This document shows positions 30,022 through 39,118 of a stretch of DNA of 64,000 bases, in pieces. Within the stretch, counting starts at the first letter, position 1. Each line of letters opens with the position of its first letter. Location: the NCBI GenBank assembly GCA_016195665.1, contig JACPZD010000040.1, positions 1 to 64,000 of the forward strand, in the 5' to 3' direction. The notes below the pieces were generated by a model. It was not told where the DNA came from. It saw nothing but the letters and a program-made list of their open reading frames with translations, and did no database searches. A program made the translations under genes and the position numbers. The stretch comes from Gammaproteobacteria bacterium. GTDB lineage: Bacteria; Pseudomonadota; Gammaproteobacteria; SURF-13.

Positions 30022-32043
<2,022 letters not shown>

Positions 32044-32068
32044 TCTGCGTTTATTAAATTCTGTAGGG

Positions 32069-32290
32069 CCAGCAGGTTGTTGAAAATCTCATTTTCAACA
32101 ACCTGCGTGCGGTACATGGATGTGCCGCCATTTTTCAAGCACGGTGTAGGTGCTTGAAAAATGGAGCAAAGCAAAAATCGCACTTTTTGCTTTGTGCCGG
32201 GTAGGAAGCCCCAATGCCGCGGGCGCACGGATGCGCAGGAGCGGCCGAGTTGAAGAAGCCCACGGATGGGCTTCTTCAACAACCTGCTGG
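32069..32290. mobile_element. MITE-like element, copy 2 (CCAGCAGGTTGTTGAA ends)
   Basis: 222-bp non-coding element with perfect 16-bp inverted ends (32069-32084 and 32275-32290), each backed by a further local hairpin. The interior, including a CAAAGCAAAAA...TTTTTGCTTTG hairpin and palindromic unit D, is an inverted counterpart of the element at 5916-6118. It lies between ligA and the TA island. Confidence 0.75.
32216..32245. repeat. Palindromic unit copy D
   Basis: Outer stem GCCGC (32216-32220) and GCGGC (32241-32245), inner stem GCGCA-CGGA-TGCGC. It has the C-G version of the outer stem, as copy A does. Confidence 0.75.
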
Positions 32291-32312
32291 TGGCGTAAGC
32301 TGCTGGGCGGCT

Positions 32313-32373
32313 ATACTTGAGGAACCGTGCGCTTTCCGACCACATTCGCCGCAAGATCAAGTTAGCCGCCCAG
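32313..32373 (+). pseudogene. 5' fragment of an MNT nucleotidyltransferase gene
   Basis: About 60 bases nearly repeat 33887-33950, that is, the leader, the GTG start and roughly the first 16 codons of the MNT gene, with one base missing after the start. The copy ends abruptly at GCCGCCCAG. The intervening 1.5 kb carries vapBC, a DUF4926 gene and a truncated transposase. Confidence 0.7.
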
Positions 32374-32391
32374 ACAGAATGAAGCACTACA

Positions 32392-32802
32392 CTAGGTTTC
32401 CACCCAATAAAGCTTGAACGGCAAGTAGCGGCTGAACTGCGCGAAATCGCGGTCCGCGGAGACCAGTTCCAGGTTATGACGATGAGCCACGGCGCAGAGC
32501 AGAAAATCAGTATTGGAGCCCTGCATGCCCTTGCTGCGGCAGATGTTAAAAAACTCGGCTGCCGTCTCATAATCTTCATACTGTAAAGGATGGTCAGGGA
32601 AGGCGCGCAATTTATCCCTGAGACGTTTAAACTGCTTTTTATCCCTGATTCCGGACAACAACTCTTGGCGGATCGGGCCTATCATCGTCACCCGAAATTC
32701 CCGAATAAGCCGGGTGAGCATCTTTACTGCGGGTGAATCAGGATTGAATTTTCTGCGCCGCAGCGCCAACGACCATATCGAGGTATCAACCAACGCCTTC
32801 AT
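32392..32802 (-). CDS. vapC: PIN-domain toxin VapC
   Basis: 136 residues beginning MKALVDTSIWSLALRR, with the acidic PIN residues in VDTSIW, GPIRQELLSGI, GSNTDFLLCAVA and LVSADRDF. It resembles the VapC group that cuts tRNA or rRNA. Its ATG overlaps the antitoxin stop by 4 bases. It is the first module of the 32-41 kb island and is convergent with the fragment at 32313. Confidence 0.92.
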   Translation of the reverse strand: MKALVDTSIWSLALRRRKFNPDSPAVKMLTRLIREFRVTMIGPIRQELLSGIRDKKQFKRLRDKLRAFPDHPLQYEDYETAAEFFNICRSKGMQGSNTDFLLCAVAHRHNLELVSADRDFAQFSRYLPFKLYWVET

Positions 32803-32999
32803 GGGCGTTTACGCTGCCGTTTGTAATGATATAAAGGGTCGTAATCAACCGCGCCATATTCGGCCAATATTGCCTGCTGTTGCAGGTGCTGGACGTATTC
32901 ATCCAAAGCCTGTGTCACAGCCTCGCGTTTGGTGTGATGCTTGCCAAGCCGCTTGGCTTTATCGATCAGCTTATCGTCCAGGGCTAAATTAGTCGCCAT
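32799..32999 (-). CDS. vapB: VapB-type antitoxin
   Basis: 66 residues from the ATG at 32999: MATNLALDDKLIDKAKRLG, then HHTKREAVTQALDEYVQHLQ, the ribbon-helix-helix pattern of VapB proteins of the type found with this VapC class. The longer open frame upstream is poorly conserved and is rejected. The antitoxin normally represses its own promoter, which would lie near 33040, where AT-rich TTACACATTTTAATGTGTAA forms a palindrome that may be the operator. Confidence 0.88.
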   Translation of the reverse strand: MATNLALDDKLIDKAKRLGKHHTKREAVTQALDEYVQHLQQQAILAEYGAVDYDPLYHYKRQRKRP

Positions 33000-33030
33000 C
33001 GGTATTTCCTCCAGACAGAGTGAAGCTTTC

Positions 33031-33053
33031 ATATTACACATTTTAATGTGTAA
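33031..33053. promoter_or_regulatory. Candidate VapB operator palindrome
   Basis: The stretch TTACACATTTTAATGTGTAA is a perfect 9-bp inverted repeat with a short centre, located about 35 bases upstream of the vapB start, where autorepressor sites of ribbon-helix-helix antitoxins lie. Confidence 0.55.
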
Positions 33054-33237
33054 GTCAACCGGGCGCTTGCATGGGCGAGGGATTGGATGGGGATGAACAA
33101 ACTGATAGGGCGAATGGTGCTGGGATACGCTGCGCCTCATCCCAGCCTACGGGCTTAACGCGAAATACCTTCTATTGTACCTATCCAGCCTATGGTATTA
33201 CGCCGCGACACGGCGGGCGTGAGCGATTTCCTTGTGA

Positions 33238-33423
33238 TCAATGGGGCGAACCTGCGAGGCAAGCAGGGTAGTAACCGCTAGGGTCTCCATCCAGCGTGGC
33301 AAACTCGACTTCGTAGCCAGCACCCTTTGCATGCACCATCACGACCGTACCGATATCACCGCTCGCGAGCCCATATTCGGGAATGTCCGAGGTCAGAACA
33401 ACACTATCAAGTTCTTTAATCAT
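33238..33423 (-). CDS. DUF4926 domain protein, possibly with altered C-terminus
   Basis: 61 residues: MIKELDSVVLTSDIPEYGLASGDIGTVV and YEVEFATLDG match the small DUF4926 family, SH3-like proteins often found beside TA genes and mobile elements. The C-terminus (DPSGYYPACLAGSPH) departs from the usual family ending, which suggests a frameshift or a junction near 33285. Function unknown. Confidence 0.6.
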   Translation of the reverse strand: MIKELDSVVLTSDIPEYGLASGDIGTVVMVHAKGAGYEVEFATLDGDPSGYYPACLAGSPH

Positions 33424-33433
33424 CGCACCATGT

Positions 33434-33772
33434 TCATTCGCATGTCGGATCAGGGCTCGACTTATAGCGGCTTTCCCACAATGTGCCGGTGCGTCCTTCC
33501 AGCCGATTGTGGCATCTCGTCTGCCGGCCGGCTAAGCGTTTCATCAACTGCCCGAGTCCCGTAATCTGTTCTGGCGCGACGAGCAAATGGACGTGGTTCG
33601 TCATCAGGCAATAAGCATAAACCCTGACGCCGAAGACATCCTTGAACGTGGCCAGTGTTTCGAGATACCTCTCGAAATCACGCACCTCGGCAAAAACAAC
33701 CTGCCGATTATGCCCGCGCTGAATGATGTGATGCGGATAGTATGGCAAGATAGTTCTACCCACCCGTGGCAT
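33434..33772 (-). pseudogene. REP-associated transposase (Y1 family), truncated
   Basis: 112 residues of an IS200-like single-strand transposase: PRVGRTILPYYPHHIIQRGHNRQ and MTNHVHLLV, the HUH metal site, are intact, but the frame ends soon after GTLWESRYKSS. The usual helix with the catalytic tyrosine (Y..NPV) is missing; full members are around 200-240 residues. The DUF4926 gene starts 10 bases beyond the break. It is therefore inactive. Confidence 0.8.
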
Positions 33773-33824
33773 GGCAGTCCTCCCGGGATCTTATTTTTTC
33801 TGACGGGAAAGTCTACCACGTTGA

Positions 33825-33851
33825 CTTTAAATAAATCTGTCCCCCTTTTTC
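33825..33851. repeat. 27-bp repeat associated with RAYT
   Basis: Identical to 36058-36084. On the minus strand it includes GGGGGACAGATTTATTTAAA, a sequence often seen next to REP-type transposases. Here it is 53 bases upstream of the truncated transposase. Confidence 0.75.
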
Positions 33852-33901
33852 TCTTGAGAGTCTGGCGGCAAAAGTTGCCAGGCATGTATACTTAAGGAAC
33901 C

Positions 33902-34195
33902 GTGCGCCTTTCCGAACACATTCGCCGCGAGATCAAGTTAGCCGCCCAGCGCTACTTCAAGGATGCGCCGGTCTACTTGTTCGGCTCACGCCTGGATGAT
34001 GCCCGGCGCGGCGGAGATATTGATCTGTATATTGAGACCGCAATGCCAGACAGTGAAGTAGCGCAGGCCAAGATCAAAATGACAGCGCAGCTTTACCGGC
34101 GCATTGGCGAACGCAAGATAGACATCGTGGTCAATAACGGCGGCGCAATGCTGCCTATTTTTCAGCGTGCGCGCCTGGAGGGGGTTCCCCTATGA
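33902..34195 (+). CDS. MNT-type nucleotidyltransferase (antitoxin)
   Basis: 97 residues with the minimal nucleotidyltransferase signature YLFGSRLDDARRGGDIDLYIE, including the GSR and D-x-D catalytic motifs. In MNT/HEPN pairs this protein inactivates the HEPN RNase by adding AMP units to it. It starts with GTG and overlaps the HEPN gene by 4 bases. A partial copy of its 5' end is at 32313-32373. Confidence 0.85.
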   Translation: MRLSEHIRREIKLAAQRYFKDAPVYLFGSRLDDARRGGDIDLYIETAMPDSEVAQAKIKMTAQLYRRIGERKIDIVVNNGGAMLPIFQRARLEGVPL

Positions 34196-34635
34196 GCAAA
34201 CGACTACCCGCCCAGCTACTCGAATGCCGAAGGCATATTCACTTTATCGAACATGCCAGACGTCACATCCCTGCACCCACCGCAGTGCTGCTGCAAAACC
34301 CGCCGGATGAACTCGTCGCGGCACTGGATCAGTTTGTCTACCGCTTCAGCAAGTTGCAAGATACACTGGGACGGAAAGTATTACGCGCCGTTCTGGTCGA
34401 GCATTTTCGTGAGCCATATGAAGATGCGCCGTTTCGTGACGTGCTCGACCGCCTCGAAGCGTTGCGTATTGTTGACTCCGCAGATCGCTGGGACGAGTAC
34501 CGCGCGGTCCGAAATGCGCTTGTCCATGACTATCCGGAATCCGCGGCGGAAAAGGCGCGAGTGCTCAGCGAAGGATTCGCCATGTCCATGGAGCTGGCGA
34601 GCTTAGTAGACCGTCTCACCGAATTGTTGAAATAG
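34192..34635 (+). CDS. HEPN-domain ribonuclease toxin
   Basis: 147-residue all-helical protein. The RNase motif R-x4-H is present as RNALVH in RAVRNALVHDYPES (about residues 104-117). With the preceding MNT gene it forms the common HEPN/MNT toxin-antitoxin pair. The ATG overlaps the MNT stop, so the pair is translated together. Confidence 0.85.
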   Translation: MSKRLPAQLLECRRHIHFIEHARRHIPAPTAVLLQNPPDELVAALDQFVYRFSKLQDTLGRKVLRAVLVEHFREPYEDAPFRDVLDRLEALRIVDSADRWDEYRAVRNALVHDYPESAAEKARVLSEGFAMSMELASLVDRLTELLK

Positions 34636-34745
34636 TCCCATCAGGAACCTCTGATTAAGCTTGCAGAAAATCCAAGCCCCGTTAAATATCGAGCCCATCA
34701 TTTTTGCCCATTGACAATAGGACACAAATGTCCTAGTTTACTCAT

Positions 34746-34943
34746 GTGAAGGCCAAACAATTCATACAAAAACTGCAAAGGCTCGGCGCGGAGATCATCA
34801 AGTGGCGCGGCAAAGGCGGCCACTATCTCGTGAAATACAAAGGCCGTCAAACCACTGTCCCAGTCCATGGCGATGCCGATATGAGCCCGGTCTTCATCGG
34901 AAAAATTTGTAAACAACTGGACATTGACCCCAACGAGATTTGA
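34746..34943 (+). CDS. hicA: HicA toxin, pair 1
   Basis: 65-residue double-stranded-RNA-binding-like mRNA interferase. KAKQFIQKLQRLG at the start and WRGKGGHYLVKY with the catalytic histidine, then TTVPVHG.. .GKICKQL, are the HicA pattern. It is followed by its antitoxin with a 4-base overlap (hicA first, the common order). Confidence 0.88.
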   Translation: MKAKQFIQKLQRLGAEIIKWRGKGGHYLVKYKGRQTTVPVHGDADMSPVFIGKICKQLDIDPNEI

Positions 34944-35374
34944 CTATGTTACAAGCCTATCCTGTCATACTGACGCACGATGACGACGCGGTGATTGCTG
35001 AATTTCCCGACGTACCGGAAGCGATTACCCATGGCGCCGATGAAAAAAGCGCATTGGAGTGGGCGCAAGACGCCCTTGTGGTCGCGCTCTCCGGTTATCT
35101 GGAGGACCACCGAGACATCCCGCAACCCTCAAAACCTAAGCGCGGGCAGTCTGTCGTGGCGCTGCCGCCGATGGTCGGCACGAAGCTGGCCATTTACCAG
35201 GCTCTGCGTGACCAGGGCGTTACGCAGTTGGAACTTGCCGAACGGTTGAATTGTGACGCGCGCCAAATACGTCGCATCTTGGACTTGGATCACAGCTCGC
35301 GGCTGGATCAACTTGAAGCATCCTTGAGGGCGCTGGGTAAAAAACTGTCCGTGGACATCCAGGACGCGGCTTAG
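34940..35374 (+). CDS. hicB: HicB antitoxin, pair 1
   Basis: 144 residues: a partly degraded RNase-H-like HicB domain (about 1-70; YPVILTHDDDAVIAEFPDVPEAIT, DALVVALSGYLEDHRDIPQPS) and a C-terminal helix-turn-helix (about 85-140; VTQLELAERLNCDARQIRRILD) used for autorepression. It pairs with the hicA just upstream. Confidence 0.88.
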   Translation: MTMLQAYPVILTHDDDAVIAEFPDVPEAITHGADEKSALEWAQDALVVALSGYLEDHRDIPQPSKPKRGQSVVALPPMVGTKLAIYQALRDQGVTQLELAERLNCDARQIRRILDLDHSSRLDQLEASLRALGKKLSVDIQDAA

Positions 35375-35499
35375 ACACGCCCTTACGCTGCGCCTCGACC
35401 ATGGCCTTTTTACCGATACGCCATTTTAGGCATTATAGTAAACCATGCCGCAATTGAGGCGGATCTCCATAGAGTATTGGCGACCAACAGATATTTACC
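35375..35499. other. Spacer between hicAB and the convergent small genes
   Basis: 125 bp without a supported gene. Its AT-rich part (35425-35450) has no clear repeat or hairpin. Confidence 0.4.
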
Positions 35500-35730
35500 C
35501 TATGCAAAGAACGGCAAACAGACACATTTAATTATATCGCTTAATGAAGTATTCTCAGATAAAATTTTGTCGATTGCCCCTAAATAAACACGACATGCTT
35601 CGTGAATATCGGCAAGATCAACAAATAGCTGACTTTCAAGAAGCGATACCGGTAGCGACTTTTCAAACTTTTTTCGAAGCGCCTTTACTAGATCGACGGT
35701 AATTTTTGTTTTCATTTCCATTATTGACAC
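35500..35730 (-). CDS. Small hypothetical protein, possible immunity partner
   Basis: 76 residues, no signal peptide, helical: LVKALRKKFEKSLPVSLLES, ADIHEACRVYLGAIDKIL. It is not recognised. It overlaps the 3' end of the gene upstream (35721-35939) by 10 bases, so they form a unit. The upstream fragment looks like the end of a larger protein, and small genes in this position after a polymorphic toxin are often immunity genes. That role is only a guess. The start may be at the internal ATG (35721 or 35715). Confidence 0.45.
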   Translation of the reverse strand: MSIMEMKTKITVDLVKALRKKFEKSLPVSLLESQLFVDLADIHEACRVYLGAIDKILSENTSLSDIIKCVCLPFFA

Positions 35731-35939
35731 TGGTCACCCTTTGGTAGGCGTTTTTTTAACCGGTCAATTCGATCTTTCCAGGTTTTTATTTCCTTTTGCC
35801 AACCGGGAACATCTCTACTGTCCGGGTCATTACGTATTTTTTCCTCATGTTCTTTTACTCTATCATCCAGTAGTAGGGTGGGCACGGTTTTTGTGCCCGC
35901 GCGGTAAAGGCCCGAAGAATCCGACACTATAAAATTCAC
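35721..35939 (-). pseudogene. C-terminal fragment of a larger protein, fused to a REP
   Basis: 72-codon frame. Residues 12-24 (YRAGTKTVPTLLL) are simply the translation of a REP palindrome (35873-35903), so the 5' end is not native. The remaining 50 residues, with HEEKIRNDPDSRDVPGWQKE and IDRLKKRLPKGDQ, are charged and helical and look like the tail of a longer protein, perhaps an Rhs-like polymorphic toxin. The family is not certain. Confidence 0.4.
35873..35903. repeat. REP palindrome 1 (GGGTGGGCAC family)
   Basis: GTAGGGTGGGCAC-GGTTTTT-GTGCCCGC. Same family as repeats at 35970, 36024, 36523, 37137 and 37267, all close to the transposase at 36587. Confidence 0.8.
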
Positions 35940-35969
35940 CGTCCCTCATGCATCACGTTCATTCGATAC

Positions 35970-36053
35970 GCGTGGGCAAACAAAAAGATGTGCCCACCCT
36001 ACCCGGCTTTCACCTATTCTTTCACGTGGGCACAAACAACGTGCCCACCCTAC
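35970..36053. repeat. REP palindromes 2 and 3 (tandem)
   Basis: Two head-to-tail copies, 35970-36003 and 36024-36053, each CGTGGGCA...TGCCCACCCTACCCGGCTTT. The 27-bp repeat at 36058-36084 follows directly. Confidence 0.8.
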
Positions 36054-36057
36054 CCGG

Positions 36058-36084
36058 CTTTAAATAAATCTGTCCCCCTTTTTC
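36058..36084. repeat. 27-bp repeat, second copy
   Basis: Identical to 33825-33851; joined to the 3' end of a REP palindrome. Confidence 0.75.
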
Positions 36085-36132
36085 CAGGTATGCTATTTTG
36101 AAAAAATTAGAACTAGCAAGAGGATTCATACT

Positions 36133-36336
36133 ATGACGACTCTGACACTCGAATATTGGCAGGATGAGGGGTGGTTTGTTGGCCACTTGCGAGAAATTCC
36201 TGGATGTTTCAGCCAAGGAGAGACCTTGGAAGATCTGGAGCGCAACATTGCTGAGGTGTATAAACTGCTACACGAAGAAACCGATCTGCCCATACCACCT
36301 AATGTAACCACCAAGCCCATCCTGCTGCCTGCATGA
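36133..36336 (+). CDS. hicB: HicB-like antitoxin, pair 2
   Basis: 67-residue short HicB: TLTLEYWQDEGWFVGHLREIPGCFSQGETLEDLERNI matches the RNase-H-like antitoxin domain; no DNA-binding domain follows. The stop overlaps the hicA start by 4 bases. This pair is in hicB-hicA order, opposite to pair 1. Confidence 0.85.
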   Translation: MTTLTLEYWQDEGWFVGHLREIPGCFSQGETLEDLERNIAEVYKLLHEETDLPIPPNVTTKPILLPA

Positions 36337-36518
36337 AGATGCGTGATCTGATTCGACTACTTGTCGCTCATCAGTGTCATCTTCACCGTCATGGAAGTAA
36401 CCATGATGTTTACATCAATGTGCGAAATAGTCGTAAAGCGCCTATTCCCCGGCATAGTGAAATCAGAGAAAGCCTTGTCAAACTTATCCTCAAGCAATTG
36501 GATGTTGGAATTAAATAG
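36333..36518 (+). CDS. hicA: HicA toxin, pair 2
   Basis: 61 residues: MKMRDLIRLLVAHQCHLHRHGSNHDVYIN contains the catalytic-histidine motif GSNHDVY, and PIPRHSEIRESLVKLILKQL is the usual C-terminal helix. It would cleave mRNA when freed from its antitoxin. A REP palindrome begins five bases after the stop. Confidence 0.83.
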   Translation: MKMRDLIRLLVAHQCHLHRHGSNHDVYINVRNSRKAPIPRHSEIRESLVKLILKQLDVGIK

Positions 36519-36522
36519 CCAA

Positions 36523-36553
36523 GTAGGGTGGGCACGCCGTTTGTGCCCACGCG
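36523..36553. repeat. REP palindrome 4, 5' of the RAYT gene
   Basis: GTAGGGTGGGCAC-GCCGTTT-GTGCCCAC, inverted relative to the copy 3' of the transposase gene (37137-37167). Paired, inverted REPs on both sides of a tnpA-REP gene are the usual arrangement. Confidence 0.85.
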
Positions 36554-36586
36554 CAATGAGAAGGTGAACAACAAGGCCGTATAACC

Positions 36587-37135
36587 ATGCCACGATACCG
36601 GCGCGCAAACGCAGAGGGGGCCACCTATTTCTTCACTGTGGTCAGTTACCGCCGCCAAGCAATATTATGCGACGAACCCATCCGGACGGCACTGCGTCAA
36701 GCGATCAAGCAGGTGCAGGGTTTGCACCCATTTACCATTGACGCCTGGGTATTGTTACCTGATCATTTACATTGTATCTGGACATTGCCTGATGGTGACA
36801 GCGACTTTGCCACTCGTTGGAGCATGATTAAACGCAAGGTCAGTCTGGCCTGCGCAAATCAATACAAACGTGAAGACTGGATAACGCCCTCGAAGCGTAA
36901 ACACCGGGAATCCACGATTTGGCAGCGGCGCTATTGGGAGCATCAAATCCGGGATGACGGCGATTTTATGCGCCATGTTGGTTACATTCATTACAACCCG
37001 GTGAAGCATGGACACTGCGAGCGTGCCGCTCTATGGCCTTACTCGACATTTTACCGCTATGTCAAACAGGGCATTTACCCGGTGGATTGGGGAGCTGCCG
37101 ATACAAGATTGGAGGAAGGGACGTTTGGTGAATAA
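36587..37135 (+). CDS. REP-associated tyrosine transposase (RAYT)
   Basis: 182-residue Y1/HUH transposase that would cut and join single-stranded REP sequences. Start MPRYRRANAEGATYFFTVVSYRRQ, HUH site LLPDHLHCIWTLP (about 56-68), and the catalytic-tyrosine helix RHVGYIHYNPVKHG are all present, followed by WPYSTFYRYV. It appears intact. It is bracketed by matching REP palindromes, and six copies of that REP lie within 1.5 kb. The last 94 bases plus the 3' REP are duplicated in tandem downstream. Confidence 0.93.
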   Translation: MPRYRRANAEGATYFFTVVSYRRQAILCDEPIRTALRQAIKQVQGLHPFTIDAWVLLPDHLHCIWTLPDGDSDFATRWSMIKRKVSLACANQYKREDWITPSKRKHRESTIWQRRYWEHQIRDDGDFMRHVGYIHYNPVKHGHCERAALWPYSTFYRYVKQGIYPVDWGAADTRLEEGTFGE

Positions 37136-37301
37136 ACACGTGGGCACAAACGGCGTGCCCACCCTACTTGGCTCGACATTTTCCCGCTACGTCAAACAGG
37201 GCATTTACCCGGTGGATTGGGGAGCTGCCGATACAAGATTGGAGGAAGGGACGTTTGGTGAATAAACACGTGGGCACAAACGGCGTGCCCACCCTACTTG
37301 G
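37042..37301 (+). repeat. 130-bp tandem duplication of RAYT 3' end plus REP
   Basis: Unit 1 is 37042-37171 and unit 2 is 37172-37301; they differ at only two positions that I could see (37053/37183 and 37060/37190). Each holds the last about 31 codons of the transposase, its stop and one REP palindrome (37137-37167; 37267-37297). The second unit has no start codon of its own. Confidence 0.92.
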
Positions 37302-37340
37302 CTTGGCTTGACGAGCGAGACGGTATCTACTTGGCTCCCG

Positions 37341-37763
37341 CTACCTACAAGAGCCGGGTACGTATTGTGCTGGGGTACCGGCACAGACCCATGTAAGAGT
37401 TTGATTGGGTGCAGTTCCCGCTATCGCGGGGGTTAAGGTAATAGTCACAGCTGCACCTACGCTAGAGGTAGCTGCGCTGCCGCTGACAGTTATGAGACCG
37501 GTACTGGTACCCACTGAAGCAGCAGTCACCTTCCCCAGAACCGGAATAGTTATTCCGTTCCCGCAGTTTGTGAGAGTCCCCGTGCTTTGGAAGCATTCGG
37601 TAATCGATGTTCTTGCGGAGCTGGCAGCAAGTACCAACTCGGATACCTTAGCTCTTATTGTATAATCTTGGTAACTTGGAATCGCAATCGCCGCCAATAT
37701 CCCGATGATGGCGACCACAATCATCAACTCAATAAGGGTAAAACCTTGTTGTAGCTTTTTCAT
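37341..37763 (-). CDS. Type IV pilin (PilA-like)
   Basis: 140 residues from the ATG at 37763, preceded by AAAGGAG. The prepilin leader MKKLQQG is followed by the processing site and [20 protein letters not shown], with the conserved Glu5. The mature part is small and rich in Thr, Ser and Ala; two cysteine pairs are possible ([12 protein letters not shown] and [15 protein letters not shown]), the second forming the C-terminal disulfide loop of pilins. An upstream start 33 residues earlier is rejected. It stands alone among TA genes, without other pil genes. Confidence 0.95.
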   Translation of the reverse strand: MKKLQQGFTLIELMIVVAIIGILAAIAIPSYQDYTIRAKVSELVLAASSARTSITECFQSTGTLTNCGNGITIPVLGKVTAASVGTSTGLITVSGSAATSSVGAAVTITLTPAIAGTAPNQTLTWVCAGTPAQYVPGSCR

Positions 37764-37863
37764 GATAAATCTCCTTTGTTTATTAACTTTCAAAATGACC
37801 AGAAGCCCATTCCCCGCGCTCCCGTTCATCATCTCCCCGCAGGCCGGTTGCCCTGACCGCAAG

Positions 37864-38243
37864 TAAGCGTTGTGCTTGGCAAATGCGATGCAGGATGTGT
37901 GCCAGAATGCCTGGGGACTGGGTTATGGGCCTGAAACCCGTATCGTAGCGTTTCTGTGCGAACGTTGAGGGCCGTTTTAAATGGGCGCGCGCAGCGCACC
38001 CTACGGTAGCCGGGTCAAAAAGTGACCAAAAAGGTCAGTCGGTTTCATTTCACCCTCCCCCTCCCCCCCCCGTCAAGGGAGGGGGAAAGATCGGAATTAC
38101 CCTTGTATGTCCACCCCCCCCATCCCAACCTTCCCCCGTCAGGGGAGGGGTATTGAGGGCATCAGCCTACGGAGGCAATTGTTTATAATGCCCCATTGAA
38201 ATATAATATGACATTATTTCTTATATTGGCATTTTAATAAAAT
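37864..38243. other. Intergenic region with C-rich palindromes
   Basis: No gene supported. It has a segment GGGCGCGCGCAGCGCACCCTACGG near 37984-38007 of the kind seen in dispersed repeats, and two CCCTCCCC/GGGGAGGG palindromes (38052-38090 and 38130-38152). The last 60 bases are AT-rich and probably hold the promoter of the next TA operon. Confidence 0.6.
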
Positions 38244-38492
38244 ATGGCAAATCATAAGGCAAAGCTCACCCAAGGTGGACGTATGGTGATCCCCGCTGAG
38301 TATCGCAGGGCGGTCGGGCTTGATGTGGGCGATGAGGTGGTAATGCGCATCGAGGGCGGGGAAATCAGATTGACACCGCTGCATCAGTCCATAAAGCGGG
38401 CGCAGGAGATGGTGCGCCGCTATGTTCCGAAAGGTCGCTCGCTAGCGAAGGAGTTGATCGCCGAGCGTAAAGAGGAAAAGAAGCGTGAGTGA
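38244..38492 (+). CDS. AbrB-type antitoxin
   Basis: 82 residues: KAKLTQGGRMVIPAEYRRAVGLDVGDEVVMRIEGGEIRL is a full AbrB/MazE swapped-hairpin domain, followed by a basic toxin-binding tail (RYVPKGRSLAKELIAERKEE). The stop overlaps the start of the PIN toxin by 8 bases. Confidence 0.9.
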   Translation: MANHKAKLTQGGRMVIPAEYRRAVGLDVGDEVVMRIEGGEIRLTPLHQSIKRAQEMVRRYVPKGRSLAKELIAERKEEKKRE

Positions 38493-38874
38493 CTACGTCC
38501 TGGACGCCTCGGCGGTGCTGGTATTGCTTAACCAGGAACCCGGAAGCGAGGTGGTTGAGGAAGCGCTCTCCGGGGAGGCGACTGTGATGAACGCCGTTAA
38601 TTATACCGAGGTGGTTTCTAAATTGGCGTCGGTGGGTATGCCTCCCAAGACGATAGCCGGCGCGCTAGAACCTCTTGGTCTCACTGTTCAACATCACGAC
38701 CGTGCGGTTGCGGAACAAGCCGGTTTGCTCTATCCCGCCACGCATAGGCAAGGTCTGTCACTCGGCGACCGCAGTTGCCTTGCGCTGGCTAAAAGTCTGA
38801 AGCTGCCCGCGCTGACTGCGGACAAGGCATGGGTGGGATTGGATATCGGAGTGAAGGTCAAATTGGTTCGCTAA
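38485..38874 (+). CDS. vapC: PIN-domain toxin VapC
   Basis: 129 residues: YVLDASAVLVLLNQEPG with the first acidic residue, NYTEVVSKL, LSLGDRSCLALA and ALTADKAW supply the others. GTG start. It is paired with the AbrB-type antitoxin just upstream and is followed by a truncated HigB gene. Confidence 0.92.
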   Translation: MSDYVLDASAVLVLLNQEPGSEVVEEALSGEATVMNAVNYTEVVSKLASVGMPPKTIAGALEPLGLTVQHHDRAVAEQAGLLYPATHRQGLSLGDRSCLALAKSLKLPALTADKAWVGLDIGVKVKLVR

Positions 38875-38876
38875 GA

Positions 38877-38975
38877 AGCACGGACAGTATTTGGATTAAT
38901 GACCAATGGCGCATATGCTTCGTTTGGAAAGCCGGTGACGCCCATGAGGTCGAAATAGTGGACTACCACGATCTG
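38877..38975 (+). pseudogene. Remnant of a HigB toxin gene
   Basis: The frame around 38880-38972 encodes SIWINDQWRICFVWKAGDAHEVEIVDYH, the C-terminal third of HigB/RelE-type toxins, without the first 60 or so residues. The next frame continues into HLMADRLVREVLVRAA, perhaps a shortened HigA piece. A complete HigBA pair follows at 39119, so this is an older, decayed module. Confidence 0.75.
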
Positions 38976-39118
38976 GAGCGCCAAAAACATTTAATGGCTG
39001 ATCGGCTGGTGCGTGAGGTGCTGGTGCGTGCAGCTTAAGGAATGTCAGGCGGCTCGCAGTCTGGCCCACTGAGAGTTGTGGGTTGCCATATGTAACCCTA
39101 CAAGTTACAATTTAGCCG

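Noticed and set aside
37008-37265. 85-codon open frame over the end of the RAYT gene
   Set aside because: It results from the 130-bp tandem duplication and has no independent support.
35970-37297. CRISPR-like array formed by the repeated GGGTGGGCAC units
   Set aside because: The units are palindromes of unequal spacing in both orientations, without unique uniform spacers, and are associated with a REP transposase.
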